The notes under the pieces: generated by a model
Databases searched by the model: none
What the model was told of the DNA's origin: nothing
Seen by the model: the letters and a program-made list of their open reading frames with translations, nothing else
Translations under genes and position numbers: made by a program
Shown here: positions 1-8,125 of the stretch, one piece after another
How positions within the stretch are numbered: position 1 is the stretch's first letter
Layout of the letters: each line of letters opens with the position of its first letter
Assembly (NCBI RefSeq): GCF_022698145.1
Contig: NZ_JALDAX010000018.1
Span: 109,201 to 173,200 of the forward strand
Source of the DNA: Streptomyces spinosisporus
GTDB lineage: Bacteria; Actinomycetota; Actinomycetes; Streptomycetales; Streptomycetaceae
Direction of reading: 5' to 3'
Length of the DNA: 64,000 nt

Positions 1-158
1 AGGCCGGCCCAGGCATACCGCCCGGTCGCCTCCTCGACGAGGAGCAGCAGGGCGAGCGGTGTCATACCGCTGCCGAGCCGGGCGACAACTCCCGCCAGGA
101 GCAACGGTGTCAGCCCGGGGATGTTGCGGACTTCGGCGTACCGGCCCAACGAGGTCAC
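1..158 (-). CDS. MFS transporter, N-terminal fragment cut by the window edge
   Basis: Only the first 52 codons lie inside the window; the gene runs off the left edge. It would start at a GTG whose codon occupies 158-156, with a GGAG ribosome binding site about 9 bases upstream. The visible residues include a short polar leader and then a hydrophobic helix (LTPLLLAGVVARLGSG) followed by MTPLALLLLVEEA and TGRYAWAG, the usual opening of a major facilitator superfamily exporter with helices 1 and 2. It follows the PadR gene on the same strand with a 19-base gap, so it is probably co-transcribed with it and may be the efflux pump the regulator controls. The substrate cannot be told from this fragment. 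Confidence 0.6.
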   Translation of the reverse strand, partial: MTSLGRYAEVRNIPGLTPLLLAGVVARLGSGMTPLALLLLVEEATGRYAWAG

Positions 159-177
159 CTGCGATCGCTCCTTCACA

Positions 178-690
178 TCAGGCCAACACCTCGCGCAGCC
201 ACGCCTTTTCGGCGCGGCTGGTCGCGCGGGCGATGGTGAGCATGCCGCGACGGTAGGGGTCGTCGGTGTCGTCGGCGCCCAGGCCGCGCTCACCGTCGTA
301 GAAGAAGCTCGCGGGCTGTTCCAGGAACTCGAGTCGCCGGCGCAGTACCGCGTGCTGGTCAGCGATGTCGGGCAGGTGGGACAGGAATGCCAGGATCGTG
401 AAGAATCGCGTGCCGTCGCTGATGTCCAGGCCCTTGGCATCCCGCAGTCGGCACAGAAGCTCGCGGTGACCGGCCTTGGTCAGGCTCAGGGTGTGCCGCT
501 GGGCGGCCGAGGCGCCCGGCTCGGTGCGCCGCTCCAGCAGCCCGGCGCTGACCAGCCGGTTGATCGCCGGGTACAGGCTGCCGTCGCTGACCGGCCGGTT
601 GTGACCCGACAAGTGCTCTATGCGGTGGCGCAGTTGATAGCCGTGCAGCGGGTTCTCGGCCAGGAATCCCAGGATCGCGAGTTCGAGCAT
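178..690 (-). CDS. PadR-family transcriptional regulator
   Basis: A 170-residue protein with the PadR layout: an N-terminal winged helix (LAILGFLAENPLHGYQL at residues 4-20, then DGSLYPAINRLVSAGLLE) and a C-terminal helical dimerisation half of about 85 residues. PadR proteins are usually repressors released by phenolic or drug-like ligands. The start ATG at 690 is right where homology begins, which rules out the longer upstream frame. It is divergent from an isochorismatase-type hydrolase, and the 54-base gap between them is almost filled by two adjacent 15-bp palindromes, the likely binding sites. Downstream on the same strand lies an MFS transporter gene, a frequent PadR target. Confidence 0.88.
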   Translation of the reverse strand: MLELAILGFLAENPLHGYQLRHRIEHLSGHNRPVSDGSLYPAINRLVSAGLLERRTEPGASAAQRHTLSLTKAGHRELLCRLRDAKGLDISDGTRFFTILAFLSHLPDIADQHAVLRRRLEFLEQPASFFYDGERGLGADDTDDPYRRGMLTIARATSRAEKAWLREVLA

Positions 691-704
691 GCTGCTATTC
701 TCGC

Positions 705-734
705 ACCTCGAAACGAGGTACCTCGAATCGAGGC
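705..734. promoter_or_regulatory. Tandem palindromic operator between padR and hydrolase
   Basis: Two 15-bp dyads sit end to end: 705-719 is ACCTCG-AAA-CGAGGT (perfect) and 720-734 is ACCTCG-AAT-CGAGGC (one mismatch). They lie between the divergent start codons at 690 and 745. A weak -10-like TATTCT at 696-701 overlaps the left end. Inference: PadR binds here and controls both directions. Confidence 0.8.
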
Positions 735-744
735 AGGAGTCACG

Positions 745-1401
745 ATGGCATACACCGAGGAATGGGTGAGCGCCCGGGCGCGCGACGCCTACGAGCACGG
801 CCGGGCATCGTTCGACGTACGGCCCGAACACACGGCGCTGCTGGTGATCGACATGCAGGACGAATTCGTCCGGCCCGGCTGGAGCCCCTACTGGGTGCCC
901 GCCGCCACCCGCATGGCGCCCACATTGCTGCGACTGGTCGACGCATGCCGGACAGCCTCCGTCCCCGTGTTGTGGACCATCTTCGACGACACCCATCTCG
1001 GACTGGACCGGCCGCACGCCCTGCGGTTCCTCCCGCACGCCGACACCGACTGGCGCCGGCCGGGTCCTGCCGAGGTCTGGGCCCCGATGGGCCGCCGCCC
1101 CGACGAGGCCGTCATCCGCAAGCCCTCCTACGGCGCGTTCTACGACACCCCGCTCGACACGATGCTGCGCAACCTCGGCCGCGACACGGTCATCGTCACG
1201 GGAACGCTCACCAACTACTGCTGCGGCACCACCGCCCGGCAGGCCTACGAACGCGGCTACAAGGTCGTCTTCGGCTCCGACGTCACGGCCACCGACGACG
1301 AGTCGCGCCAAGAACCCGAACTCGCCGTCCTCCGCAAGGGTTTCGCCCTCGTGCTCACCGCTGAAGAGATCGCCGACCGATTGGCGACACCGGCCGATTG
1401 A
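745..1401 (+). CDS. Isochorismatase-family cysteine hydrolase
   Basis: A 218-residue alpha/beta protein of the isochorismatase-like hydrolase family (isochorismatases, nicotinamidases, N-carbamoyl amidases). The catalytic triad can be placed: Asp36 in LLVIDMQDEF, Lys126 in VIRKPSYGAF and Cys159 in TNYCCGTTAR. The strand-loop pattern VIVTGTLTNYCC is characteristic. The ATG at 745 is preceded by GGAG at 736-739. It is divergent from padR across a tandem operator, so the substrate is likely chemically related to the PadR ligand, but the sequence does not identify it. Cytosolic; no signal peptide. Confidence 0.85.
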   Translation: MAYTEEWVSARARDAYEHGRASFDVRPEHTALLVIDMQDEFVRPGWSPYWVPAATRMAPTLLRLVDACRTASVPVLWTIFDDTHLGLDRPHALRFLPHADTDWRRPGPAEVWAPMGRRPDEAVIRKPSYGAFYDTPLDTMLRNLGRDTVIVTGTLTNYCCGTTARQAYERGYKVVFGSDVTATDDESRQEPELAVLRKGFALVLTAEEIADRLATPAD

Positions 1402-1415
1402 TGCCCGCCGAACCA

Positions 1416-1430
1416 GGCCCGAATAGGGCC
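1416..1430. terminator. Weak hairpin between convergent genes
   Basis: GGCCC (1416-1420) and GGGCC (1426-1430) form a 5-bp stem with a 5-base loop in the 37-base gap between the stop codons at 1401 and 1439. It is short and has no U-run, so its role as terminator is only suggested by position. Confidence 0.3.
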
Positions 1431-1438
1431 GCCCGCCA

Positions 1439-2128
1439 CTACGCGGCCACACCCGCCGCGCCCTCGCCGAGCAGGAGCGCGGCAACCGCCTGTGGGGCCT
1501 CGTGCATGGCGTCGTGGCCTGTCGGCAGCTCGTGGACCAGCCAATCGGGATCGGCCAGAAGCCGGGCGCGCAGTCCGGCGAACGGCGTCCGGCCCTCCCA
1601 GCCCGAGCAGTAGACGAACTCCCGGCGCGGTACCTGTGCGACCTTGCCTGTGAGCCGGGCCGCCTGCAGGAACGAGGCGAGGGGATGCCGACGGCGGCGG
1701 GGATCGCCCCCGTCGGGCGGTCGGATCGAGTAGCCGGTGTCCGCAGCGCCAGCAGCAGCCACGCTGCGAAAATAGTCGTTCGTCGACGACCACCAGGACT
1801 CACCGTCGCGCGGCACGAAGGCGTCGAGATGCACCAGCCGCGAGATCCGTCCGTCAGCGCGGTCCGCGACGGCGGAGATCACCATCCCGGCATAGCTGTG
1901 GCCGACCAACGTCACGTCGGTGAGGTGGTGCCGATCCAGATGCCGCAACACGTCGTCGGCGTGCGTGTCGAGGTTGGCGCTCGCCACGGCCGTCTCCTCG
2001 TCGTCCGGCCGCAGACCGGTCAGGGTCAGGGCGTGCACGGCGTGACCGGCACGCTCCAGCAGCGGCACCACCGCCTCGTACGACCAGGAGCCCTTCCAAC
2101 CGCCGGGCACCAGAACGAATGTCGCCAT
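1439..2128 (-). CDS. Alpha/beta hydrolase (esterase/salicylate-esterase-like)
   Basis: A 229-residue alpha/beta hydrolase. The strand and oxyanion loop FVLVPGGWKGSWSYE is at residues 4-18, the nucleophile elbow GHSYAG places Ser78, and His205 in PTGHDAMHE is the catalytic histidine; an acidic residue before it completes the triad. The small size and the GGW loop resemble the methylesterase/hydroxynitrile lyase-like branch rather than large lipases. A perfect AGGAGG ribosome binding site precedes the ATG at 2128. Convergent with the hydrolase at 745. Substrate unknown. The 297 bases upstream, to the next start at 2426, contain nothing that I recognise. Confidence 0.85.
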   Translation of the reverse strand: MATFVLVPGGWKGSWSYEAVVPLLERAGHAVHALTLTGLRPDDEETAVASANLDTHADDVLRHLDRHHLTDVTLVGHSYAGMVISAVADRADGRISRLVHLDAFVPRDGESWWSSTNDYFRSVAAAGAADTGYSIRPPDGGDPRRRRHPLASFLQAARLTGKVAQVPRREFVYCSGWEGRTPFAGLRARLLADPDWLVHELPTGHDAMHEAPQAVAALLLGEGAAGVAA

Positions 2129-2425
2129 GGGTTCCTCCTTCTTTCACGCCACACCGCAGCATCGAGGCACGCCGCCTCCGCGCAGATGTTCGGCTGGGGC
2201 TCCGCGCGACCGACGCCCCCACGTCCAGGCAGTCTCACCAGTTCACCGCGCGGCCTGCCACCGCTGGCATGCCAGGTGATGCCCGTTCGCCGCCAACCTC
2301 GCCAGGTGGCGGCCGTGACGCCGCAGCTATGCCCATCACCAGGGGTTGTCGGGCGCCCCCGCGTCTGGTTGGGTTCGGCGCGCCGGACATGCGAAGGGCG
2401 CGGGCGGCGGGAGGGAACAGGCAGC

Positions 2426-3262
2426 GTGCATCCCAGGACACAGCACAGCATCCAGGAGCCGCTACCCGTCGGGCTCGAACGAGCGATACGAAGGACGGCC
2501 GCGGACATCGCCACCCTGCTGCACGACGAGTGCGACACGGGCGTTCCCGTACCCGACTCGCAGTGGACTCTCGGCGAGGCGGCTGCCCACCTGGCACTGG
2601 CCAACGAGCTGATGGCGGACCTCGCCGCCGGACGCGAACGCCCCTACGGGGACGGCACACCGCAGAGTCTCGCGGCGGCCAACGCTCAGAGCCTCGACGC
2701 CTTCCGCGAACGCAGGGCCCAGCCGCTGGCGTCGATGATCGTCGAACAGGCCGAGGCGTTCATCAAGGCTGTTCATCAAGGCGCGAGTGACGAGAGCGTG
2801 GCCGGCCCGGCACTCGTCACGCCGCTGGGTCCCATGGACCGGCCCATCCTCGCGTCCTACCTGCTGACCCACATGCTGGGCCACGGCTACGACCTCGCTC
2901 GGGCGCTGAAACTCCCCCACATGATCGACCGCGAACGGGTCGGCCTGTGCATGCCGTTCTTCCTCGCGGTCATGCCGCGCGTCGCCGACCCGACCGCCGT
3001 CGCCGATCTGACCGTCCGCTACACCGTTCGCCTCAGGGGCGGCCCGGCGTTCGGCGTCAGCCTCGCCGACGGCGCCGTGGTGGTGTCCCCCGCGCCGCTG
3101 GAGCGGCCGGACTGCACCATCCTGATCGCGCCGGTCGCCTTCTTCCTCATCGCGCTCGGGCGTCGCAACCCATGGCGGGCCATGGCACAGGGACAGATTC
3201 ATGCCTGGGGACGCAAGCCCTGGCTCGCACCCCGCTTCCCGACCCTGTTCACCGCGCCCTGA
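2426..3262 (+). CDS. Maleylpyruvate isomerase-like DinB/SCP2 protein
   Basis: A 278-residue protein with two parts: an N-terminal four-helix DinB-like bundle (WTLGEAAAHLALANELM, then THMLGHGYDLARAL with the HxxxHxxD metal-binding pattern) and a C-terminal SCP2-type domain from about residue 190 (FGVSLADGAVVV to HAWGRKPWLAP). This is the architecture of actinobacterial mycothiol-dependent maleylpyruvate isomerase relatives, most of which have unknown substrates. The GTG at 2426 is chosen because a GGGAGGG ribosome binding site lies about 10 bases upstream and homology begins soon after. The coding frame is open upstream to about 1502, but that portion is anti-sense to the hydrolase and not coding. 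Confidence 0.75.
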   Translation: MHPRTQHSIQEPLPVGLERAIRRTAADIATLLHDECDTGVPVPDSQWTLGEAAAHLALANELMADLAAGRERPYGDGTPQSLAAANAQSLDAFRERRAQPLASMIVEQAEAFIKAVHQGASDESVAGPALVTPLGPMDRPILASYLLTHMLGHGYDLARALKLPHMIDRERVGLCMPFFLAVMPRVADPTAVADLTVRYTVRLRGGPAFGVSLADGAVVVSPAPLERPDCTILIAPVAFFLIALGRRNPWRAMAQGQIHAWGRKPWLAPRFPTLFTAP

Positions 3263-3335
3263 TCCTTGGCACCCCCAAGAGTCCTTAGGACCCCCAGGAG
3301 TCCTTGGCACCCCCAGGAGATTTTCAGCACCCCTG
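3261..3335. repeat. Four tandem 19-bp units at a convergent gene junction
   Basis: Units at 3261-3278, 3279-3297, 3298-3316 and 3317-3335 share the pattern GAGTCCTTGGCACCCCCAG with increasing divergence at the ends. The first unit includes the last bases of the stop codon of the plus-strand gene; the last one encodes the C-terminal residues and stop of the minus-strand gene. Individual units can fold into small hairpins (CTTGG-CACCC-CCAAG at 3265-3279), so the array may act as a bidirectional transcription stop. Confidence 0.75.
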
Positions 3336-4616
3336 GGACTGGTCCGGCAGCGATTCGATCCACCGCGCCACCTGGTCATGCATAGCCCGGGGATCGAGCG
3401 AGCGGCCGTCGGCGTTGTCCGCCCGGATCTCCAGCACCGGTATGCCCGCCTGGCGCAGGGCGTGGGTGGTGAACCAACTGCTGCGGCTGTCCGGGCTGAT
3501 GAGGTGGACGACGCCGTCGACCCGGTGGGTCTTCGCCTCCTTCACGTACCACTCGACCGACCACGGCGGGGTGTACATCTGATCGCGGAAGGCACAGAAC
3601 CGGGCGGCCAGGGCGCGCAGCGGGTCGTCGCCGTAGCGGGCGTAGGCGTCGGCGGCGAGGGCGAGGTACATGGACCAGACGAAGACCGCGCCGTGCGACT
3701 GCTCGAAGGAGCGGTAGAAGTCCATGTCGAACCATAGGCCGCGGCCGATCCACATGAGCCGGTGCCGCTCCTCGGGGACGACCGCGCGGCCCTCCCCCAC
3801 CAGCGAACTGACCTCGTCGTACACGGACTTGGCCGCCGCGGTCGCCCAGGACGTGCCCCGGTGCCACTGCGGGATCATCACGGCGGGGATGATGTCGTCG
3901 ACCGGGACGGGGCAGCGCGGCGCGGCGGCGAGCAGGTCGCGGGTCCTGCGGTTCCACTCGGCCTGTTCGTTGGAGAGCGCCATGACCTGCGCGAGACGTT
4001 CCTCGTCGAAGCGGGCCCCCGCCAGCTCTTCGATGCGCGGGATGAGCGCCTTGAGTTCGTCCTGCAGCAGGTCGATGCGCGCGGAGCCGATGGCGGTCTC
4101 CCAGTCGTGGCGCATCAGCTCCCACCAGTTCACCGCCACGGTCTCCGCCGCCGCGCTCTCCAACGGCCAGAAGGGCACGCCCAGTTCGCTCTCCCACAGC
4201 TGGAACATGCGGCGCATGCTGTCGCCCGTGCACTCGGCGAGGACCAGGGACGGTGTGGGCAGTCCGCCCCAGGGCGCGTCGTCGCCGCGCGGGGACAGCG
4301 CCTCGGCCAGGGGCAGGGCGCTGTACTGCTCGACGTCGTCGGGCAGTCCGCGCTCGCGCAGCGCCTTCAGGTAGCGGCCCGACATGCGCTTGGCGGAGAT
4401 GATGGACGACCACCACTGGTTGACGACGTAGGGGACGTCCATGGCGCGGAACAGCTCCTGCGGGGCGTCGGCGTTGACGAGTGCCAGGGGGCGCCCCTGT
4501 TCCGTCTGGCCGCGCAGGGTCGCGAACCACTCGCGCTGGTGCTGCAGGGCGTCCCGTGCCGCGGCCAGCCGCGGCCCCGTGCGCCGGCGCGGACGTATGC
4601 TCGTGCTCTCGCTCAT
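3324..4616 (-). CDS. 2-hydroxyacyl-CoA dehydratase-type subunit (HgdB/BcrC superfamily)
   Basis: A 430-residue protein of the 2-hydroxyacyl-CoA dehydratase D-component / benzoyl-CoA reductase superfamily. The family start ALVNADAPQELFRAMDVPYV (residues 45-64) is clear. Family members hold a [4Fe-4S] cluster with three cysteines; here Cys129 (LAECTGDS) and Cys341 (ARFCAFRD) are at or near expected places, but the late motif that normally reads NRSC appears as SPDSRSS (374-380), with no cysteine. The stop-start overlap ATGA at 4613-4616 couples it to the second subunit. It is the last gene of the operon. Without the third ligand and without an activator ATPase gene in view, its redox role is uncertain. 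Confidence 0.78.
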   Translation of the reverse strand: MSESTSIRPRRRTGPRLAAARDALQHQREWFATLRGQTEQGRPLALVNADAPQELFRAMDVPYVVNQWWSSIISAKRMSGRYLKALRERGLPDDVEQYSALPLAEALSPRGDDAPWGGLPTPSLVLAECTGDSMRRMFQLWESELGVPFWPLESAAAETVAVNWWELMRHDWETAIGSARIDLLQDELKALIPRIEELAGARFDEERLAQVMALSNEQAEWNRRTRDLLAAAPRCPVPVDDIIPAVMIPQWHRGTSWATAAAKSVYDEVSSLVGEGRAVVPEERHRLMWIGRGLWFDMDFYRSFEQSHGAVFVWSMYLALAADAYARYGDDPLRALAARFCAFRDQMYTPPWSVEWYVKEAKTHRVDGVVHLISPDSRSSWFTTHALRQAGIPVLEIRADNADGRSLDPRAMHDQVARWIESLPDQSQGC

Positions 4617-5734
4617 CGGGTCATCTGCGCTTCCTGCGGGGCGAGTTGGGCGGTCAGTGCGGGCAGGTCGAGGCCGGCGTAGGGCTGGTCGCGCAGGAGC
4701 GCGGCCGGTACGCCCGCCGCGGCCGCCCGCGCGGGGTGGTCCCACCGGTGGGCGTCGTCGTACTGGCGGCAGTACGTGAGGAGGTGTGCGGCGCCGCTCC
4801 TGGTGACCGCGCCGCGGGCCGCGGAGGCGATCTGCTGCGGGGTGCGGGCCGTGCTGGGGACGACCTCGCGGGTGTAGTGGTCCGTGAGCGCCTCCAGGGT
4901 CGGCTCGCCGACCGGTGGCTGGTCGCCGCCGTCGCCCCAGTCGTGGTCGTCGCCCACCACCAGCCAGCCGTCGCCTTCGAGCGCGTCGTAGACGTCGGTG
5001 GTGTCGTGGGTGCTGCCGGAGACGAACAGCGGGCGGCCCTCGGGCCGGGTGAACTCGCCGGTCAGCGCGGCGGTCAGGGTGTCGGCGTACGCGCGGGGCG
5101 GCATGGCCGTGCTTGCGGCGTACCAGCGCAGCGCCTCACCGCCGGTCAGTGCACTGGCGCGCTGCTTCCGCAGTGCGGTGCGGGCGCGGCGGGCGGCGTC
5201 ATGGTCGGCGACCGCCTCGGCGAGTTCGGCGGCGTTGACGGCGCGTCCGCGCCAGGCCGCGAGCTGGTCGGCGAAGCGGCTGAGGCGGCCCAGGTTGTAG
5301 CGCCGGGTGGCCTCCCCGGGCAGGTGCAGCAGGTCGACGAAGTGGACCGGCGGGCAGCTGTGCGTTCCGGTACGGCGCAACTCCCGCAGTGTGTAGAACA
5401 GTTGGAGGGACGCGTCGCAGTCGTGGGTGATGACGATCAGGTCGGGCACGGGGTCGCCGTCCTCGGGCGTGAGGATGGCTGCCAGTACGTTCACCACCTG
5501 CGGGTCGACGGCGCCGTCCAAGTAGGTGCGGGCCAGGCTCGTGTCGCGCCCTGCCCGCCCGGCCAGGCGTACGGGCAGCGCGCCAGCGGCCGTGATCAGT
5601 TCGACCGGGGTGTCGCAGCCGACGTAGCCGACCACCGGGCGGCCCTGTGCCGCGAACTGCCGGGCGTGCAGCGCCCTGTCGTCGTGGGCGGCGCGCAGCG
5701 CGGCGGCGGCCTGCTGTGCGTCGATCGGGCGCAT
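4613..5734 (-). CDS. 2-hydroxyacyl-CoA dehydratase-type subunit (second subunit)
   Basis: A 373-residue partner of the preceding protein in the same superfamily. The signature GYVGCDTPVELITAAGALPV (residues 36-55) is the classical CxxPxELIxAAG motif with Cys40; further cysteines are Cys106 (THDCDASL), Cys127 (HSCPPVHF) and Cys322 (LTYCRQYDD), so a full set of Fe-S ligands is available. Known members form heterodimers that remove water from 2-hydroxyacyl-CoAs by a ketyl radical, after one-electron activation by a separate ATPase. It starts one base after the CaiB stop codon and overlaps the next gene by 4 bases. Confidence 0.82.
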   Translation of the reverse strand: MRPIDAQQAAAALRAAHDDRALHARQFAAQGRPVVGYVGCDTPVELITAAGALPVRLAGRAGRDTSLARTYLDGAVDPQVVNVLAAILTPEDGDPVPDLIVITHDCDASLQLFYTLRELRRTGTHSCPPVHFVDLLHLPGEATRRYNLGRLSRFADQLAAWRGRAVNAAELAEAVADHDAARRARTALRKQRASALTGGEALRWYAASTAMPPRAYADTLTAALTGEFTRPEGRPLFVSGSTHDTTDVYDALEGDGWLVVGDDHDWGDGGDQPPVGEPTLEALTDHYTREVVPSTARTPQQIASAARGAVTRSGAAHLLTYCRQYDDAHRWDHPARAAAAGVPAALLRDQPYAGLDLPALTAQLAPQEAQMTR

Positions 5735-5735
5735 C

Positions 5736-6992
5736 TCAGATCACCCCCGCCTGCCGCAGTTCGGCTATTTCCTCGCCGGACAGGCCGCCGAGGTCCGCCA
5801 GCAACTCGCCGGTGTGCTCGCCGAGATGGGGCGCCGGCCGGTCCAGGCGCACGTCGGCGTGCGAGAAGCGGATGGGCACGCCCGGGCCCATCACGCCGGT
5901 GGAGCCGTGCTCGGGATGGCCGAGTTCCACGACCTCCTCGCGGCGCCGCACGTCGGGGTTGCGCAGCGCGTCCGCCGGGGTGAGGACCTCCGCCGCGGGC
6001 ACGCCCTGCGCGGCGAGCGCCGCGACCGCCTCGGCCCGGGGCCTGCTCTGCGACCAGGCCCCGACCATCTCGTGCAGGGCGGAGGCGTGGTGCACCCGCT
6101 GGTCGCGGGTGGCGAACCGTTCGTCCTCGATCAGGTCGGGGCGGCCCATCGCGCGGAAGACACCGCGGGCGAAGGTGTCGGTCGGCCCGCACAGCGCCAG
6201 GAAGCCGTCCTTGGCCGGGAAGATGCCGAACGGGGCCAGGCGCGGCACCTCGTTGCCGGTGCGCACCGGCAGTCCGACCTGTTCGTGGGCGTCGAAGGGC
6301 TCCGTGGACAGCAGCGAGGTCAGCGCGCCGAGCATGGAGACGTCGACGTGCTGCCCCACTCCGTCCTGGTCGCGCTGGGTCTTGGCGGCGAGGGTGCCGA
6401 TGACCGCGTAGAGGGGTGCCAGCAGGTCGCCCACCGGCAGGCCGATGCGTACCGGCTCGGTGCCGGGCTCCCCGGCCGTGTACATCACTCCGCTGAGCGC
6501 CTGGATGATGGAGTCCATCGCCTTGCCCGAGCCGCCGCCGGCCCCGAATCCGCTGATCGAGGTGTAGATCACGGTCGGGTTGACGGCGCGTACGTCCTCG
6601 TAGCCGATGCCGAGGCGGTCGGCGGTACCGGCTGCGTAGTTCTCCACGACGATGTCGGCGTTGCGGGCCAGCCGCAGGAAGGTGGCGCGGCCGCGCGGGT
6701 CCTTGAGGTTCAAGGTGATGCTCTTCTTGTTGCGTCCGCGGCCCATCATCGACACCGACATGTCGGTGTCGTCGACGCGCGCCATGTTCAGGCCGTCACG
6801 TCCGTAGTAGGGCGAGTTGTTGCGTGCGCTGTCGCCGCCGGTCGCGGGGTTCTCCACCTTGACGACGGTGGCGCCCAGACCGGCCAGCAGCAGGGTGGCG
6901 TAGGGCCCGGCCAGGGCCGTGGTCAGGTCGAGCACCACGGTGCCCGCGAGGGGGCGGCCCGGCGTGCGGTCGGTGTGCGGCATGTCGGTCAC
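5736..6992 (-). CDS. CaiB/BaiF family III CoA-transferase
   Basis: A 418-residue family III CoA-transferase, an enzyme that moves CoA from an acyl-CoA donor to a free carboxylic acid. The N-terminus LAGTVVLDLTTALAGPYAT and the stretch VVKVENPATGGDSARN are typical; Asp160 in KAMDSIIQALSG corresponds to the catalytic aspartate that forms acyl anhydrides. Its place just before the two dehydratase-type subunits suggests it makes the CoA ester they act on. The start is GTG at 6992, sharing GTGA with the stop of the CapA-like gene; an ATG three codons later is an alternative. Confidence 0.9.
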   Translation of the reverse strand: MTDMPHTDRTPGRPLAGTVVLDLTTALAGPYATLLLAGLGATVVKVENPATGGDSARNNSPYYGRDGLNMARVDDTDMSVSMMGRGRNKKSITLNLKDPRGRATFLRLARNADIVVENYAAGTADRLGIGYEDVRAVNPTVIYTSISGFGAGGGSGKAMDSIIQALSGVMYTAGEPGTEPVRIGLPVGDLLAPLYAVIGTLAAKTQRDQDGVGQHVDVSMLGALTSLLSTEPFDAHEQVGLPVRTGNEVPRLAPFGIFPAKDGFLALCGPTDTFARGVFRAMGRPDLIEDERFATRDQRVHHASALHEMVGAWSQSRPRAEAVAALAAQGVPAAEVLTPADALRNPDVRRREEVVELGHPEHGSTGVMGPGVPIRFSHADVRLDRPAPHLGEHTGELLADLGGLSGEEIAELRQAGVI

Positions 6993-8125
6993 CGCTGGTC
7001 TCCCTGTGTGATCGTGACGAGGTCGTCGCCGGTCCAGTCGAAGCGGGTGGTGAGGCCGGCCCGGCGGCTGATGTCCCGCACGTAGGCGACGACGTCCTCA
7101 CCCCCGGCTTCGCGGGTCACGGGCACGGGTCTGCCCCGGTCGTCGATGCGGCACGGCAGCAGCCCGGCACGCACCTCCCCCTGGTCGTCGACGTCGAGAC
7201 GGGCGACGACGGTGTTCCTGGACTCGGGGTGGAAGGGGTAGTACGGCATGGCCGGGTCGGGGGCGAAGCCGTACAGCTCGACGCGTCGCTGCGCCCAGGC
7301 GCGCCGCTCGGGGCTGTCGTTGTCGCCGTCCGGCGTCAGGGCACGGGTGACGGTGACGAAGTTGCCCAGGCCGTGGTAGATGGGCCTGCCCCGGTGGATC
7401 TCGATGCCGCGCATGATGTGCGCGTGGTGGGCGAAGACCGCGTGGGCGCCCGCGTCGACGGCGGCCTGCGCCAGGGGCCGCTCGTACATGGCGAGCACGG
7501 CGGGCGTGTGGCCGACGCCCTTGTGCAGGCCGACGACGACGATGTCGGCCCGGTCGCGGGCGGCCTCGATGTCCCGGCGCATCGCGTCGAGGCTGTCGGG
7601 GTTCGCGAAGGTGTAGATCGCGGGGGGTCCGCCGGGGCTCGCGTGGTCGAGTTCGTAGTGGGTCAGGACGTGCACATAGGCGCAGCCCGGCTTGGCGGAG
7701 GTGGCCCAACTCTCCCTGGGGCCTACGCAGTTGTAGCTGAGGACGGCCACGGTGCGGTCGCCGGCGCGGATCAGGGCGGGCTGCCTCGCCTCGGCCAGGG
7801 ACGGGCCCGCGCCGGCGGTGGCGAGGCCGTGTGCGCGGGCGTGCCGCACGGTGTCGAGGACGCCCTCGGCGCCCGCGTCGGCGATGTGGTTGCCGGCCAG
7901 GGTCACCGCGTGGAACCCGGCCCGGCTCAGGGCGCCGAGCGCTGCGGGGTCGGCGGGCGGCGCCGGGACGTCCGTGCTGCTGCTGACCGTGGTGGTGGAG
8001 TGCGGCACCTCCACATGGCCGATGACGGCATCGGCGCCACGCAGGGCGGAGCGGCTGGGCTCGAAGAACGAGTCCGAGTCGGGTTCGTCGAGGATGATGT
8101 CCCCGACGGCGAGAAGCGTCGTCAT
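6989..8125 (-). CDS. CapA/PgsA-family metallophosphatase-like protein
   Basis: A 378-residue protein of the CapA family (poly-gamma-glutamate synthesis type, calcineurin-like metallophosphoesterase fold). Metal-site motifs appear in order: GDIIL near the N-terminus, GNHIADAG, GLHKGVGH, then HHAHIMRGIEIHRGRPIYH and GLGNFV. CapA proteins are linked to peptide/polyglutamate handling and unknown hydrolytic steps; no signal peptide or membrane anchor is visible here, so a cytosolic enzyme is more likely than a capsule factor. Coupled by ATGA to the upstream hydrolase (8122-8125) and by GTGA to CaiB. In this operon it may hydrolyse or modify the imported compound. Confidence 0.82.
   Translation of the reverse strand: MTTLLAVGDIILDEPDSDSFFEPSRSALRGADAVIGHVEVPHSTTTVSSSTDVPAPPADPAALGALSRAGFHAVTLAGNHIADAGAEGVLDTVRHARAHGLATAGAGPSLAEARQPALIRAGDRTVAVLSYNCVGPRESWATSAKPGCAYVHVLTHYELDHASPGGPPAIYTFANPDSLDAMRRDIEAARDRADIVVVGLHKGVGHTPAVLAMYERPLAQAAVDAGAHAVFAHHAHIMRGIEIHRGRPIYHGLGNFVTVTRALTPDGDNDSPERRAWAQRRVELYGFAPDPAMPYYPFHPESRNTVVARLDVDDQGEVRAGLLPCRIDDRGRPVPVTREAGGEDVVAYVRDISRRAGLTTRFDWTGDDLVTITQGDQR

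Noticed and set aside
121..744. Long in-frame extension upstream of the isochorismatase gene
   Set aside because: It is antisense to padR, crosses the operator, and has no family similarity; the ATG at 745 has a ribosome binding site and starts at the homology.
1502..2425. Open frame upstream of the DinB/SCP2 gene
   Set aside because: It mirrors the alpha/beta hydrolase on the other strand, as often happens in GC-rich DNA, and the GTG at 2426 has its own ribosome binding site.
5647..7085. Plus-strand open frames across the CaiB region
   Set aside because: They are shadows of the CaiB gene, which has strong family motifs and operon coupling.
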